A DNA stretch of 64,000 nucleotides from Billgrantia ethanolica (GTDB lineage: Bacteria; Pseudomonadota; Gammaproteobacteria; Pseudomonadales; Halomonadaceae), in the NCBI RefSeq assembly GCF_021404305.1, contig NZ_JABFTX010000002.1:62001-126000 (forward strand). The letters run 5' to 3'. Under the pieces are notes generated by a model. It had not been told where the DNA came from and ran no database searches. It was given only the letters and a program-made list of their open reading frames with translations. Below are positions 21,428 through 30,028 of the stretch, in pieces; positions within the stretch are counted from its first letter, which is position 1, and each line of letters begins with the position of its first letter. The position numbers and the translations under genes are program-made.

Positions 21428-21540
21428 TGCCAATCTCCTTGCCCCGAGGGTAGGGGGATACGACGGTCATCACAACGGCAGGAGCGTCTTGCAGCAGAGG
21501 CCAGGCCGGATCGCCAGCCTGGCCCATGGGCCGCGGCGCC

Positions 21541-21870
21541 TCAATGATAACGACTGGGCAGGCGCGTGAAGCGTACCGGTGGGCTGTACTTCTCCCCGGC
21601 GGGCGCCTGCTCGGGAGCCGGGCGCACCCGCCAACCCCTGGAGCTCGCCCACTCCTTGAGCTCGCGATAGTCGAGCAGCGGATACTCACGGGTATAGGGA
21701 TTGGGCGATGACGAGGGAAAGGCGAAGGCCACATGGGGATAGAGGGCCAGAGCGTTGGGGCCGCCATGGGCGGTCAGTGCCTGGTCGAGGGCCGATTGCC
21801 AGGCCGTGGCGTCGAGCGGGCGTTGAGCTGCGGTGGGCAGTGCATGGTCTTGCGAAGGGAGACTTGCCAT
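21541..21870 (-). CDS. Hypothetical protein, 109 residues
   Basis: Starts MASLPSQDHAL at ATG 21870 behind GAGGT. It is soluble, Pro/Ala-rich, with central HVAFAFPSSSPNPYTREYPLLDYRELKEWASSRGW and ending RFTRLPSRYH. No signal peptide, membrane helix or known motif is visible. It lies between nrdB and the PLD-family gene on the same strand. Codon use matches its neighbours, so it is probably real. Function unknown. Confidence 0.6.
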   Translation of the reverse strand: MASLPSQDHALPTAAQRPLDATAWQSALDQALTAHGGPNALALYPHVAFAFPSSSPNPYTREYPLLDYRELKEWASSRGWRVRPAPEQAPAGEKYSPPVRFTRLPSRYH

Positions 21871-21987
21871 GACGTATACCTCACTTGGGAGCGATAGTGG
21901 GTCCAGGTTGGCTACATGAGGGCCGGTGACTCCTTGGTCCTGCTTGGTTAGCGCCCCACTCGTCACGAGTGGGGCGAGAAAATGTGA

Positions 21988-23229
21988 TCAATCCCAGCTC
22001 AGCGCGCCGCCGACCTGGTACTCGGTGACCCGGGTCTCGAAGAAGTTCTTCTCCTTGCGCAGGTCGATGATCTCGCTCATCCACGGGAAGGGGTTCTGCG
22101 CCCCGGGGAACTGCTCCTTGAGGCCGATCTGGGCCAGGCGGCGGTTGCAGATGAAGTGCAGGTACTCCTCCATGATCGCCGCGTTCATGCCCAGCACGCC
22201 GCGGGGCATGGTGTCGCGGGCATAGGCGATCTCAAGCTCGGTGCCCTCGAGGATCATCTGGGTCACTTCGTCCTGGAACGCAGGCGTCCACAGGTGCGGG
22301 TTCTCGATCTTGATCTGGTTGATCATGTCGACCCCGAAGTTCAGATGCATCGACTCGTCGCGCAGGATGTACTGGAACTGCTCGGCCACCCCGGTCATCT
22401 TGTTGCGCCGACCCATTGAGAGGATCTGGCTGAAGCCGCAGTAGAAGAAGATGCCTTCGGTGACGCAGTAGAAGGCCACCAGGTTGCGCAGCAGTTCCTG
22501 GTCGGTCTCGGGGGTACCGGTATTGAAGTCGGAGCGCGCCAGGGACTGGGTGTGCTTGAGGCTCCAGGCCGACTTGGCGGCCACCGATGGCACTTCGCGG
22601 TACATGTTGAAGACCTCGCCTTCGTCCATCCCCAGCGACTCCACGCAGTACTGGTAGGCGTGGGTGTGGATCGCCTCCTCGAAGGCCTGGCGCAGCAGGT
22701 ACTGGCGGCACTCGGGGTTTGTGATCAGGCGATAGAGAGCCAGCACCAGGTTATTGGCCACCAGCGAGTCGGCGGTGGAGAAGTAGCCCAGGCTGCGCTC
22801 GACGATGCGCCGCTCGTCCGGGGTCAGGCCATCCTGGCTCTTCCACAGGGCGATATCGGCGTTCATGTTCACTTCCTGGGGCATCCAGTGGTTGGCGCTG
22901 CCGTCCAGGTATTTCTGCCAGGCCCATTCGTACTTGAAGGGGACGAGCTGGTTGAGGTCGGCGCGGGCGTTGATCATCTGCTTGTCGTCGACCTGAATGC
23001 GCGCCGCGCCCATCTCCAGCTCCTCGAGACCGGCGGCTACGTCAAGCTCCTCCAGCGACTTGCGCGCCCGCGCCAGGCGGTCGCTGTCGGCCACCCGGTA
23101 ATTGCCGCCGGATTCCTTGACCTCGTCGGCCGGTGCGGGCTGTGGCTTGGCGGCAGGCGCCGGCGCGGCCTTGGCCGGCTGCTCGGCGACGGTGGTTTCG
23201 TCCTCGTGGAACTCGTCCCAGTTCAGCAT
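21988..23229 (-). CDS. nrdB: Ribonucleotide reductase class Ia, small subunit
   Basis: Carries the di-iron/tyrosyl radical cofactor of aerobic ribonucleotide reductase. Ligand segments are visible: [11 protein letters not shown] and [12 protein letters not shown], with YFSTADSLV before them. The C-terminal end is the short interaction tail with the large subunit (ALSWD). At 413 residues it is longer than E. coli NrdB (376); the extra part is an N-terminal Ala/Pro-rich stretch (about 20-45). It lies 187 bp downstream of nrdA; that gap holds a palindromic repeat. Confidence 0.97.
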   Translation of the reverse strand: MLNWDEFHEDETTVAEQPAKAAPAPAAKPQPAPADEVKESGGNYRVADSDRLARARKSLEELDVAAGLEELEMGAARIQVDDKQMINARADLNQLVPFKYEWAWQKYLDGSANHWMPQEVNMNADIALWKSQDGLTPDERRIVERSLGYFSTADSLVANNLVLALYRLITNPECRQYLLRQAFEEAIHTHAYQYCVESLGMDEGEVFNMYREVPSVAAKSAWSLKHTQSLARSDFNTGTPETDQELLRNLVAFYCVTEGIFFYCGFSQILSMGRRNKMTGVAEQFQYILRDESMHLNFGVDMINQIKIENPHLWTPAFQDEVTQMILEGTELEIAYARDTMPRGVLGMNAAIMEEYLHFICNRRLAQIGLKEQFPGAQNPFPWMSEIIDLRKEKNFFETRVTEYQVGGALSWD

Positions 23230-23292
23230 GGCTTCACCTTTATTTGGCTCGATCCGATATCGTTCGGATCAGGAGTAATCTCGTTGCGGATG

Positions 23293-23410
23293 AAGCTGAG
23301 CGAGCGATGGCCAAACAAGGCGGAAATTGGTAAGGAAGCGGAGTTTACGTGTTTGTAAATGAGCATTCCGAACCAATTTCCAACGCCGTATGGCCGAGCG
23401 CAGCCAGCTT
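23293..23410. repeat. Long imperfect palindromic repeat, copy 1 (nrdA-nrdB gap)
   Basis: The unit begins AAGCTGAGCGAGC and ends GAGCGCAGCCAGCTT, and the two halves are roughly inverted copies (GGAAATTGGT on the left against ACCAATTTCC on the right). The centre holds GGAGTTTACG and GTAAATGAGC. A related copy lies at 37634-37772. It fills most of the space between nrdA and nrdB. A further 7-bp dyad, GATCCGA/TCGGATC, lies at 23250-23271 next to the nrdB start. Confidence 0.8.
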
Positions 23411-23416
23411 GTTAAT

Positions 23417-26326
23417 CTACTGGCAGGCCTCGCAACCCAGATCATCTATTTCTGCTGCGCTGGGCGCGCGCGAACCACTGCCCGCCTTGCCGGTGAGGAA
23501 GTCCTCCACCCCGCGCGGCTCTTTCTGCACCGAGGGCTCCCGTGTCGGCTGTGCCTGTGGAGCGCTGCCGGCAGGTGCCTGGTTGCTCACGGCGTTGAGG
23601 TTGCCGCGGTCCACGGTGGACTTCTCCACCGAGGTGGCGCCCAGGGCGCGCAGGTAGTAGGTGGTCTTGAGGCCACGGAACCACGCCATGCGGTAGGTCA
23701 CGTCGAGCTTCTTGCCGGAAACGCCTTTGATGTAGAGGTTCAGCGACTGGGCCTGGTCGATCCACTTCTGGCGCCGTGAGGCGGCCTCCACCAGCCACTT
23801 CGGCTCCACCTCGAAAGCGGTGGCGTACTTGGCCTTGAGGTCGTCCGGAATGCGCTCGATGGGCTGGGCCGAGCCGTCGTAGTACTTGAGGTCGTTGATC
23901 ATCACCTCGTCCCACAGGCCGCGTGCCTTGAGGTCGTGCACCAGGTAGGCGTTGACCACGGTGAACTCGCCGGAGAGGTTCGACTTCACGTAGAGGTTCT
24001 GGTACGTGGGCTCGATCGACTGCGACACGCCGCAGATGTTGGAGATCGTCGCGGTGGGGGCGATGGCCATCACGTTGGAGTTGCGCATGCCCTGCTCGGC
24101 GATCTTCTTGCGAATGCGGTCCCAGTCCTGGGTCGCGCCGGTATCCACCTCGATGTACTTTTCGCCGCGCTCCGCCACCAGCTTGTCGATGGAGTCGATA
24201 GGCAGAATGCCCTGGCTCCACAGCGAGCCCTCGAAGCTCTCGTAGTGGCCGCGCTCGGCGGCCAGGTCGCTCGACGCCTCGATGGCGTGATAGCTGACCA
24301 GCTCCATGGAGCGGTCGGCGAACTCTACCGCTGCTTCCGAGGCGTAGGCGATGTCCTGGGCGTAGAGGGCATCCTGGAAGCCCATGATGCCGAGCCCCAC
24401 CGGGCGATGCTTGAGGTTGGAGTCCCTCGCCTGGGGCACCGCGTAGTAGTTGATGTCGATGACGTTATCGAGCATGCGTACGGCGGTACGTACGCTCTTC
24501 TTCAGCTTGGCGTCGTCGAGCTTGCCGTCGACCACGTGACGGGCCAGGTTGATCGAGCCCAGGTTACACACCGCAATCTCGTCGACGCTGGTGTTCAGGG
24601 TGATCTCGGTGCACAGGTTGGATGAGTGCACCACGCCGGCGTGCTGCTGCGGGCTACGCAGGTTGCAGGGGTCCTTGAAGGTAATCCACGGGTGGCCGGT
24701 CTCGAACAGCATCGAGAGCATCTTGCGCCACAGGTCCTTGGCGCGCACGCGCTTGAACAGCTTGAGCTGGCCGGAGCGGGTCATCGCCTCGTACTCCTCG
24801 TAGCGCTGTTCGAAGGCGGCGCCGTAGAGGTCGTGCAGGTCGGGACAGGTGGCAGGCGAGAACAGCGTCCACTCCTTGTCGTCGAAGACCCGCTTCATGA
24901 ACAGGTCGGGCACCCAGTTGGCGGTGTTCATGTCGTGGGTACGGCGGCGGTCGTCGCCGGTGTTCTTGCGCAGCTCGAGGAACTCCTCGACGTCCAGGTG
25001 CCAGGTCTCCAGGTAGGCGCACACTGCGCCCTTGCGCTTGCCACCCTGGTTTACCGCCACGGCGGTGTCGTTGACCACCTTGAGGAACGGCACCACGCCC
25101 TGACTCTTGCCATTGGTGCCTTTGATGTAGGAGCCCAGTGCGCGTACCGGGGTCCAATCGTTGCCCAGGCCGCCGGCCCACTTGGAGAGCAGGGCGTTGT
25201 CGCGGATGGCGCTGTAGATGCCGTCGAGATCGTCGGGCACGGTGGTCAGGTAGCAGCTGGAGAGCTGGCTGCGCACGGTGCCTGAGTTGAACAGGGTTGG
25301 CGTGGAGGCCATGTAATCGAAGCTGGAGAGCAGCTCGTAGAACTCGATGGCGCGCGCTTCGCGGTCATCCTCGTTCAGCGCCAGGCCCATGGCCACGCGC
25401 ATGAACATCACCTGCGGCAGTTCGTAGCGCACGTCGTCGCGATGAATGAAGTAGCGATCGTAAAGCGTCTGCAGCCCCAGGTAGGTAAAGGCGTTGTCGC
25501 GGGTGTGGTCCAGCGCGTCGCCGAGCCGCTCGAGATCGAACTCGGCGAGCTTGGGGTCGAGCTGCTCGTACTCGATGCCGCGGGCCACGTACTCGATGAA
25601 TGCCGGCTTGTAGAGCTCGGCCATCTCGCCGAAGGTCGCTTCTTCGGCCACGCCGAGGAAGGAGAGCGCCTCGCGGCGCAGGCTGTCCTGCAGCAGCCGC
25701 GCGGTGACGTAGGTGTAGTTGGGCTCCTTTTCCACCAGGGTGCGCGCGGTCATCATCAGCGCCTGGGATACGCCGTCCACTGAAACGCCGTCGTAGAGGT
25801 TCTTCAGCGATGCCTCGACGATGCGGTTGGGATCGACGTTCTCGAGTTCGGCGCAGGCATCGAACACCAGCGTCTCGATGCGGCCGAGGTCGAGCGGGCG
25901 GCGGCTGCCGTCGTCCAGTGTGACATTGAGCGTGGGGTGCGGCTTTGCGATGTCGCCGCCGGCAGCGGCGCGGGCGCGGGCGTGCTCCTCGCGATAGAGC
26001 ACGTAGGCGCGGGCCACCTTCTGCTCACCGGCCCGCATCAGTGCCAGCTCGACCTGGTCCTGAATGTCCTCGATGTGCACCGTGCCGCCGTCGGGCATGC
26101 GGCGCAGGAAGGCACCGGCGATGCTCTGGCTGGCCTGGTCGACGAAGTCGCGTACCCGCGAGGAGGCGCTGACGTTGTCGCCCTCCACGGCGATGAAGGC
26201 CTTGCGCATGGCCACGGCGATCTTGCCGGCATCGAAGGGCACCACGTCGCCGTTGCGCTTGATCACGCGTAGGGTGTGCGGAGCCGTGAGCGACAGGTCG
26301 GTCGGGTCGGGGGTCTGAAGTTCCAT
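23417..26326 (-). CDS. nrdA: Ribonucleotide reductase class Ia, large subunit
   Basis: Catalytic subunit converting NDPs to dNDPs. An N-terminal ATP-cone (RVIKRNGDVVPFDAGKI) indicates allosteric activity control. The barrel carries SSCYLT, SSNLCTEI (the Asn/Cys/Glu catalytic trio) and the tyrosine pair region. The C-terminal tail has the redox cysteines (LGCEACQ). ATG at 26326 (MELQTPDP) is chosen; the longer frame to 26467 would run through the promoter and NrdR boxes. The product has 969 residues. The operon nrdA-nrdB is on the minus strand. Confidence 0.97.
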   Translation of the reverse strand: MELQTPDPTDLSLTAPHTLRVIKRNGDVVPFDAGKIAVAMRKAFIAVEGDNVSASSRVRDFVDQASQSIAGAFLRRMPDGGTVHIEDIQDQVELALMRAGEQKVARAYVLYREEHARARAAAGGDIAKPHPTLNVTLDDGSRRPLDLGRIETLVFDACAELENVDPNRIVEASLKNLYDGVSVDGVSQALMMTARTLVEKEPNYTYVTARLLQDSLRREALSFLGVAEEATFGEMAELYKPAFIEYVARGIEYEQLDPKLAEFDLERLGDALDHTRDNAFTYLGLQTLYDRYFIHRDDVRYELPQVMFMRVAMGLALNEDDREARAIEFYELLSSFDYMASTPTLFNSGTVRSQLSSCYLTTVPDDLDGIYSAIRDNALLSKWAGGLGNDWTPVRALGSYIKGTNGKSQGVVPFLKVVNDTAVAVNQGGKRKGAVCAYLETWHLDVEEFLELRKNTGDDRRRTHDMNTANWVPDLFMKRVFDDKEWTLFSPATCPDLHDLYGAAFEQRYEEYEAMTRSGQLKLFKRVRAKDLWRKMLSMLFETGHPWITFKDPCNLRSPQQHAGVVHSSNLCTEITLNTSVDEIAVCNLGSINLARHVVDGKLDDAKLKKSVRTAVRMLDNVIDINYYAVPQARDSNLKHRPVGLGIMGFQDALYAQDIAYASEAAVEFADRSMELVSYHAIEASSDLAAERGHYESFEGSLWSQGILPIDSIDKLVAERGEKYIEVDTGATQDWDRIRKKIAEQGMRNSNVMAIAPTATISNICGVSQSIEPTYQNLYVKSNLSGEFTVVNAYLVHDLKARGLWDEVMINDLKYYDGSAQPIERIPDDLKAKYATAFEVEPKWLVEAASRRQKWIDQAQSLNLYIKGVSGKKLDVTYRMAWFRGLKTTYYLRALGATSVEKSTVDRGNLNAVSNQAPAGSAPQAQPTREPSVQKEPRGVEDFLTGKAGSGSRAPSAAEIDDLGCEACQ

Positions 26327-26403
26327 GAGCCGATGATCCCTTTTGCTGGGGATGAGACAGGGGGCGACGAAGGCATTGACAGTCAGGGGTGGACTTGCTA
26401 GAT

Positions 26404-26419
26404 GCACATCATCTTGTGT
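26404..26419. promoter_or_regulatory. NrdR-type box 1
   Basis: On the minus strand this reads ACACAAGATGATGTGC, close to the NrdR consensus acaCwAtATaTwGtgt. It lies downstream of the promoter. Its partner starts exactly 31 bp away (about three helical turns), the spacing known for NrdR pairs. Confidence 0.75.
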
Positions 26420-26434
26420 TGTTCCATCTTGAGA

Positions 26435-26450
26435 GCACAAGATAGTGTGC
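26435..26450. promoter_or_regulatory. NrdR-type box 2 over the -10 element
   Basis: GCACAAGATAGTGTGC, a near-perfect dyad. It covers the predicted -10 element (26439-26444), so bound NrdR-(d)ATP would block RNA polymerase. Same half-sites as box 1. Confidence 0.78.
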
Positions 26451-26467
26451 TTTTTCGCCACCTTCAA
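26439..26467 (-). promoter_or_regulatory. Sigma-70 promoter of nrdAB
   Basis: Minus strand: TTGAAG (26467-26462), 17-bp spacer, TATCTT (26444-26439), each 4 of 6 to consensus. It lies about 115 bp before the nrdA ATG, and box 2 overlaps the -10. The 373-bp gap 26327-26699 otherwise holds leader sequence and the upstream region of the response regulator. Confidence 0.65.
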
Positions 26468-26475
26468 GTGGATAA
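26467..26475 (-). promoter_or_regulatory. DnaA-box-like site before nrdA
   Basis: Minus strand TTATCCACT, one mismatch from the DnaA box TTATCCACA, directly upstream of the -35 element. DnaA boxes are known in the E. coli nrdAB promoter. A single site is weak evidence. Confidence 0.45.
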
Positions 26476-26699
26476 CCTGTGGGTGAGCTGTGACTGTTCA
26501 GGGGGCATCCTTTGGGATATTGTCCAGTCCGGGCTATGCTTCGCTGGCAAGCTGCAAGGACGCGAAATGTCGCCAAAGGCAGGCGAAAGCGCCTATTTCG
26601 GGTATCCTTGATGAGTGATTGGCGGGACAGGGTGTCCCAATGACAACGAGGCCCAGCACGGGGATGACTAGGATGGATGACAACCTGGAAAGCAGCGAC

Positions 26700-27386
26700 A
26701 TGGAACACGTGCTGATTATCGAGGATGACGTGCGCCTGGCGGAGCTCACCCGGGACTATCTGGAGTCGAATGGCTTCAAGGTAACGGTGGAGGCCGAGGG
26801 CTCGCGAGGCGTTGAACAGATCCAGGCATTGCAGCCGGATCTGGTGATTCTCGATCTGATGCTGCCCGGTGAGGATGGATTGTCGATCTGTCGCCGGGCC
26901 AGGCCGGATTATGCCGGGCCGATTCTGATGTTGACCGCGCGTACCGACGACATGGATCAGGTCCTGGGGCTGGAGATGGGGGCCGACGATTACGTGCCCA
27001 AACCGGTGCAGCCGCGTGTGTTGCTGGCACGTATGCGGGCGCTGCTGCGCCGTGCCGAGAATACCGACCAGTCCGGCGATGCGCGGCTCACCTTCGGCAA
27101 TCTCGAAGTCGACAGCGCCACCCGCGAAGCCTGGCTCGAGGGCGAGCGTATCGACCTCACCAGCGCCGAGTTCGACCTGCTGTGGCTGCTGGCCAGTAAC
27201 GCCGGGCGAGTGCTCACGCGGGAAGAGATCTTCAGCGATCTGCGTGGCATCAAGTACGATGGTCAGGATCGTTCCATCGACGTGCGGGTATCGCGGATAA
27301 GGCCCAAGATCGGCGACGACCCCAACCATCCGCACCGGATCAAGACAGTACGCAGCAAGGGCTACCTGTTCGTCAAGGACGCCTGA
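26700..27386 (+). CDS. RstA-like response regulator (OmpR family)
   Basis: DNA-binding response regulator. The receiver domain has IIEDD, the phospho-acceptor Asp52 in VILDLMLPGEDG and the Lys in YVPKPV; the C-terminal OmpR-type winged helix ends RIKTVRSKGYLF, as in RstA. Length from ATG 26700 is 228 residues; upstream ATGs at 26664 and 26673 are in frame, but this start aligns with RstA. It lies 3 bp before its sensor kinase gene. The regulated genes are not evident here. Confidence 0.85.
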   Translation: MEHVLIIEDDVRLAELTRDYLESNGFKVTVEAEGSRGVEQIQALQPDLVILDLMLPGEDGLSICRRARPDYAGPILMLTARTDDMDQVLGLEMGADDYVPKPVQPRVLLARMRALLRRAENTDQSGDARLTFGNLEVDSATREAWLEGERIDLTSAEFDLLWLLASNAGRVLTREEIFSDLRGIKYDGQDRSIDVRVSRIRPKIGDDPNHPHRIKTVRSKGYLFVKDA

Positions 27387-27389
27387 TCG

Positions 27390-29030
27390 ATGCAGCGGTT
27401 CCTGGCCGATGGCTCCTTCCTGCGTGTCTATCTGGCCTTGGCGTTGGCGCTGCTGCTGACCTTCGGCCTGGCCCTGATGGGCCTGGCCCTGGTCGAGCGG
27501 GTGCGAGTCGAACAATACCGCGAGCAGTTGGCCGAAGCTCCGCTGCAGCTTCTCTCCTGGCGCGTGGCTGCGCTGCCACCCCACGAGCGCGGCAACTGGC
27601 TGACCCAGCAGTCCGATCTCCTCAACATGCGGCTCTCACTGCGCGAGCCCGACGACACCGACCTGAGCTGGTTCGAGCGGCGACGGCTGGATCGGGGCCG
27701 TGCGCTGGTGAAGATATACGACGAGGACAGCTGGCGGCTCTACCGCCAGCTGCCGCATGAGGAGCGCATCCTCGAGGCTCGCCTGTCGGGGCTCAACGAG
27801 CGCCAACTGCGCGGCCTGGCTCAGCTGCTCGGCGACTGGCTTGCCGAGGTCGACGGCGAGGCGCGCCAGCGGCGTCTCGAAGGCGTGACCAGCCATGCCT
27901 TGCCGGTGCAGCTTCGCGATCTGGCGCCCGAAGGCCTCGATAGCCACCAGCTTAGCCGCCTGCGCGAAGGTGAACTGGTGATTCGTCTGCTGCCCGGCCA
28001 CTGGGCGCTGACGGTGCACCTGGCGGTGCCTGCCGCCGACGGCTCGCGGCAGTGGCTGTCGATCGGTCCCGTCTCGGCGCTGGAACCCACCCCTATTTCG
28101 CTGCTGCTGCTGGTGCTGGTGATCATGCTCGGCGTGCTGGCGGCAATCATCTACTTGATCGTGCGCGGCGTGGAGGCGCGCCTGGCACGGCTCGAGCTGG
28201 CCGCGGGGCGTATCGCCAGCGGCCGACTCGACACCCGGGTCAAGGTCGATGGCGGCGGCTTCATCGGCCGGGTCGGCATGGCCTTCAACGCCATGGCGGC
28301 TCAGGTGCAGTCGCTGCTGCGTTCGCAGCAGGAGATGATTCGGGCGGTTTCCCACGAGCTGCGTACGCCGGTGGCGCGGATCCGTTTCGCCATGCAGATG
28401 GTCGAGGACATGACCGACGACCCGGCCATCCATCGCCAACTGCATGGCATCGACAGCGATATCGAGGAGCTCGATCAGCTGATCGATGAGATTCTCACCT
28501 ATGCCCGCCTCGACAGCGGCCTGGTCAACGGCACCGCGCTGGAGCGTACCCGGGTCGACTGTCGGGCCGTCGCCGAGCGGGTGATCGAGACCCTGGCGCC
28601 GCTGCATGCCCATCTGCGTCTCGCGCTGGCCCCGGGGGCCGAGGTGGAGGTTCAGGCCGATCCGCGCTATCTGCAGCGGGCCCTGCAGAACCTGGTGGCC
28701 AACGCCTGTCGTCACGCCCAGTCGCGGGTGCTGGTGCGGCTCTCGCTGGAGTCGCGTCTGGTGCGGCTCGACATCGAGGACGACGGCCCCGGCGTGCCGC
28801 CCGGTGAGCGTCAGTCGATCTTCAAACCCTTCGCTCGCCTCGACGACAGCCGCACCCGGCGCAGCGGTGGCTATGGGCTGGGGCTCTCCATCGTGCAGAA
28901 GATCATGGCCTGGCACGGCGGCAGCGTAGTGGTCGACGACAGCCAGGAGTTGGGCGGCGCACGCTTCTCGCTGCTGCTGCCGCGCGTGCCGGCCGGCAAG
29001 GACAGGCTGCCGCCGGTCAAGCCGGTTTGA
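27390..29030 (+). CDS. RstB-like sensor histidine kinase
   Basis: Membrane sensor: helix 1 at about residues 12-35, a periplasmic domain of about 200 residues, helix 2 (ISLLLLVLVIMLGVLAAIIYLIV), HAMP, then the kinase core. The phosphorylated His is in RAVSHELRTPVARIRF, the N box in LQNLVANACRHA, G1 in EDDGPGVPP and G2 in GYGLGLSIV. At 546 residues it is longer than E. coli RstB (433), mainly in the periplasmic part. The stop overlaps the end of metR by 14 bp (convergent). The signal is unknown. Confidence 0.87.
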   Translation: MQRFLADGSFLRVYLALALALLLTFGLALMGLALVERVRVEQYREQLAEAPLQLLSWRVAALPPHERGNWLTQQSDLLNMRLSLREPDDTDLSWFERRRLDRGRALVKIYDEDSWRLYRQLPHEERILEARLSGLNERQLRGLAQLLGDWLAEVDGEARQRRLEGVTSHALPVQLRDLAPEGLDSHQLSRLREGELVIRLLPGHWALTVHLAVPAADGSRQWLSIGPVSALEPTPISLLLLVLVIMLGVLAAIIYLIVRGVEARLARLELAAGRIASGRLDTRVKVDGGGFIGRVGMAFNAMAAQVQSLLRSQQEMIRAVSHELRTPVARIRFAMQMVEDMTDDPAIHRQLHGIDSDIEELDQLIDEILTYARLDSGLVNGTALERTRVDCRAVAERVIETLAPLHAHLRLALAPGAEVEVQADPRYLQRALQNLVANACRHAQSRVLVRLSLESRLVRLDIEDDGPGVPPGERQSIFKPFARLDDSRTRRSGGYGLGLSIVQKIMAWHGGSVVVDDSQELGGARFSLLLPRVPAGKDRLPPVKPV

Positions 29031-29931
29031 TGCCTTCGAGCACGGCGAAGGAGGTTTCGCGAGCCGTGCGCAGGAAGTCTTCCATCCACGGCTGATCGCG
29101 GCTCTCGTCGCGAATGGCGGCGTAGAGCGTGCTCCACATGCCTGCCTCGCCGAGACCCACGGCCTTCACATAGTCCCGCTCCAGATACTCGGTCAGCGCC
29201 CAGTTGGGCAGCGCACAGACACCGCGTCCGCTGGCCACCAACTGCATCATCATGACCGTGAGTTCGGCGGTGCGGATCTCGCGAGGGCGCACGCCGGCGG
29301 GGTCGAGGAACTGGGTGAAGACATCCAGCCGGGCATGCTCCACGGGATAGGTGATCAGGGTCTCCTCGGCCAGGTTCGCAGGAGTCACGAAGGAGCGCTC
29401 GGCGAAACGATGCTGACGCGCCACGGCCAGCAGCCCTTCGTAGCGGAACAGCGGCTCGTAATAAACCCCGGTCAGCGGCTGCGGGTCGGCGGTGATCACC
29501 AGATCGAGCTGCTCGCGGGCCAGGGCGGGCAGCGGATCGAAGTGGTGCCCGCCGGGAATGTCGATCTCCACTTCCGGCCAGTGGTCACGGAAGCGGTCGA
29601 TGGTCGGCATCAGCCACTGGAAACAGCTGTGGCACTCGATGGCCATGTGCAGGCGGCCCGGTTCATGGCCAATCAAGCGCGCCACGTCGCGCTCAGCCAT
29701 ACGTACCAGCGGCAGCACCTGCTCGGCCAGGACCAGCAGCCGCTGCCCGGCGCGGGTGAACTCGACGGGCCGTGTCTTGCGCACGAACAGGGCGGTACCC
29801 AGTCGCTCTTCGAGGTCCTTGATCTGGTGGGAGAGGGCGGATTGGGTCAGGTGGACCCGCTCGGCCGCCTCGACCAGTGAGCCGGCATCGCGTAGCGCGA
29901 TCAGCGTGCGCAGATGACGAAGTTCAATCAT
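29017..29931 (-). CDS. metR: LysR-family regulator MetR
   Basis: Homocysteine-responsive activator of methionine genes. N-terminal LysR helix-turn-helix: MIELRHLRTLIALRDAGSLVEAAERVHLTQSALSHQIKDLE. The C-terminal effector domain has ECHSCFQWLMP and GGHHFDPLPAL, close to E. coli MetR. The 304-residue product is of normal length. It is divergent from metE with a 97-bp gap, and a MetR box overlaps its own start codon, fitting autoregulation. Confidence 0.94.
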   Translation of the reverse strand: MIELRHLRTLIALRDAGSLVEAAERVHLTQSALSHQIKDLEERLGTALFVRKTRPVEFTRAGQRLLVLAEQVLPLVRMAERDVARLIGHEPGRLHMAIECHSCFQWLMPTIDRFRDHWPEVEIDIPGGHHFDPLPALAREQLDLVITADPQPLTGVYYEPLFRYEGLLAVARQHRFAERSFVTPANLAEETLITYPVEHARLDVFTQFLDPAGVRPREIRTAELTVMMMQLVASGRGVCALPNWALTEYLERDYVKAVGLGEAGMWSTLYAAIRDESRDQPWMEDFLRTARETSFAVLEGIKPA

Positions 29932-29943
29932 GAGCTTCTTTCA
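29931..29943. promoter_or_regulatory. MetR box between metR and metE
   Basis: TGAGCTTCTTTCA matches the MetR consensus TGAANNTNNTTCA at every fixed position but one. The first base belongs to the metR ATG on the other strand. The AT-rich run 29948-29965 downstream is the likely metE promoter region. Confidence 0.7.
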
Positions 29944-30028
29944 TGTTATGAGTTAATATATTTAGTTTGATTCACTTTGTGGTGCCAGCGAGACTCTACC
30001 GCAACATTCATGCGTAGAGGGATTCATC

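Noticed and set aside
29932..30028. Cobalamin riboswitch before metE
   Set aside because: The gap is only 97 bp and no B12-box-like sequence is visible; the divergent metR explains control.
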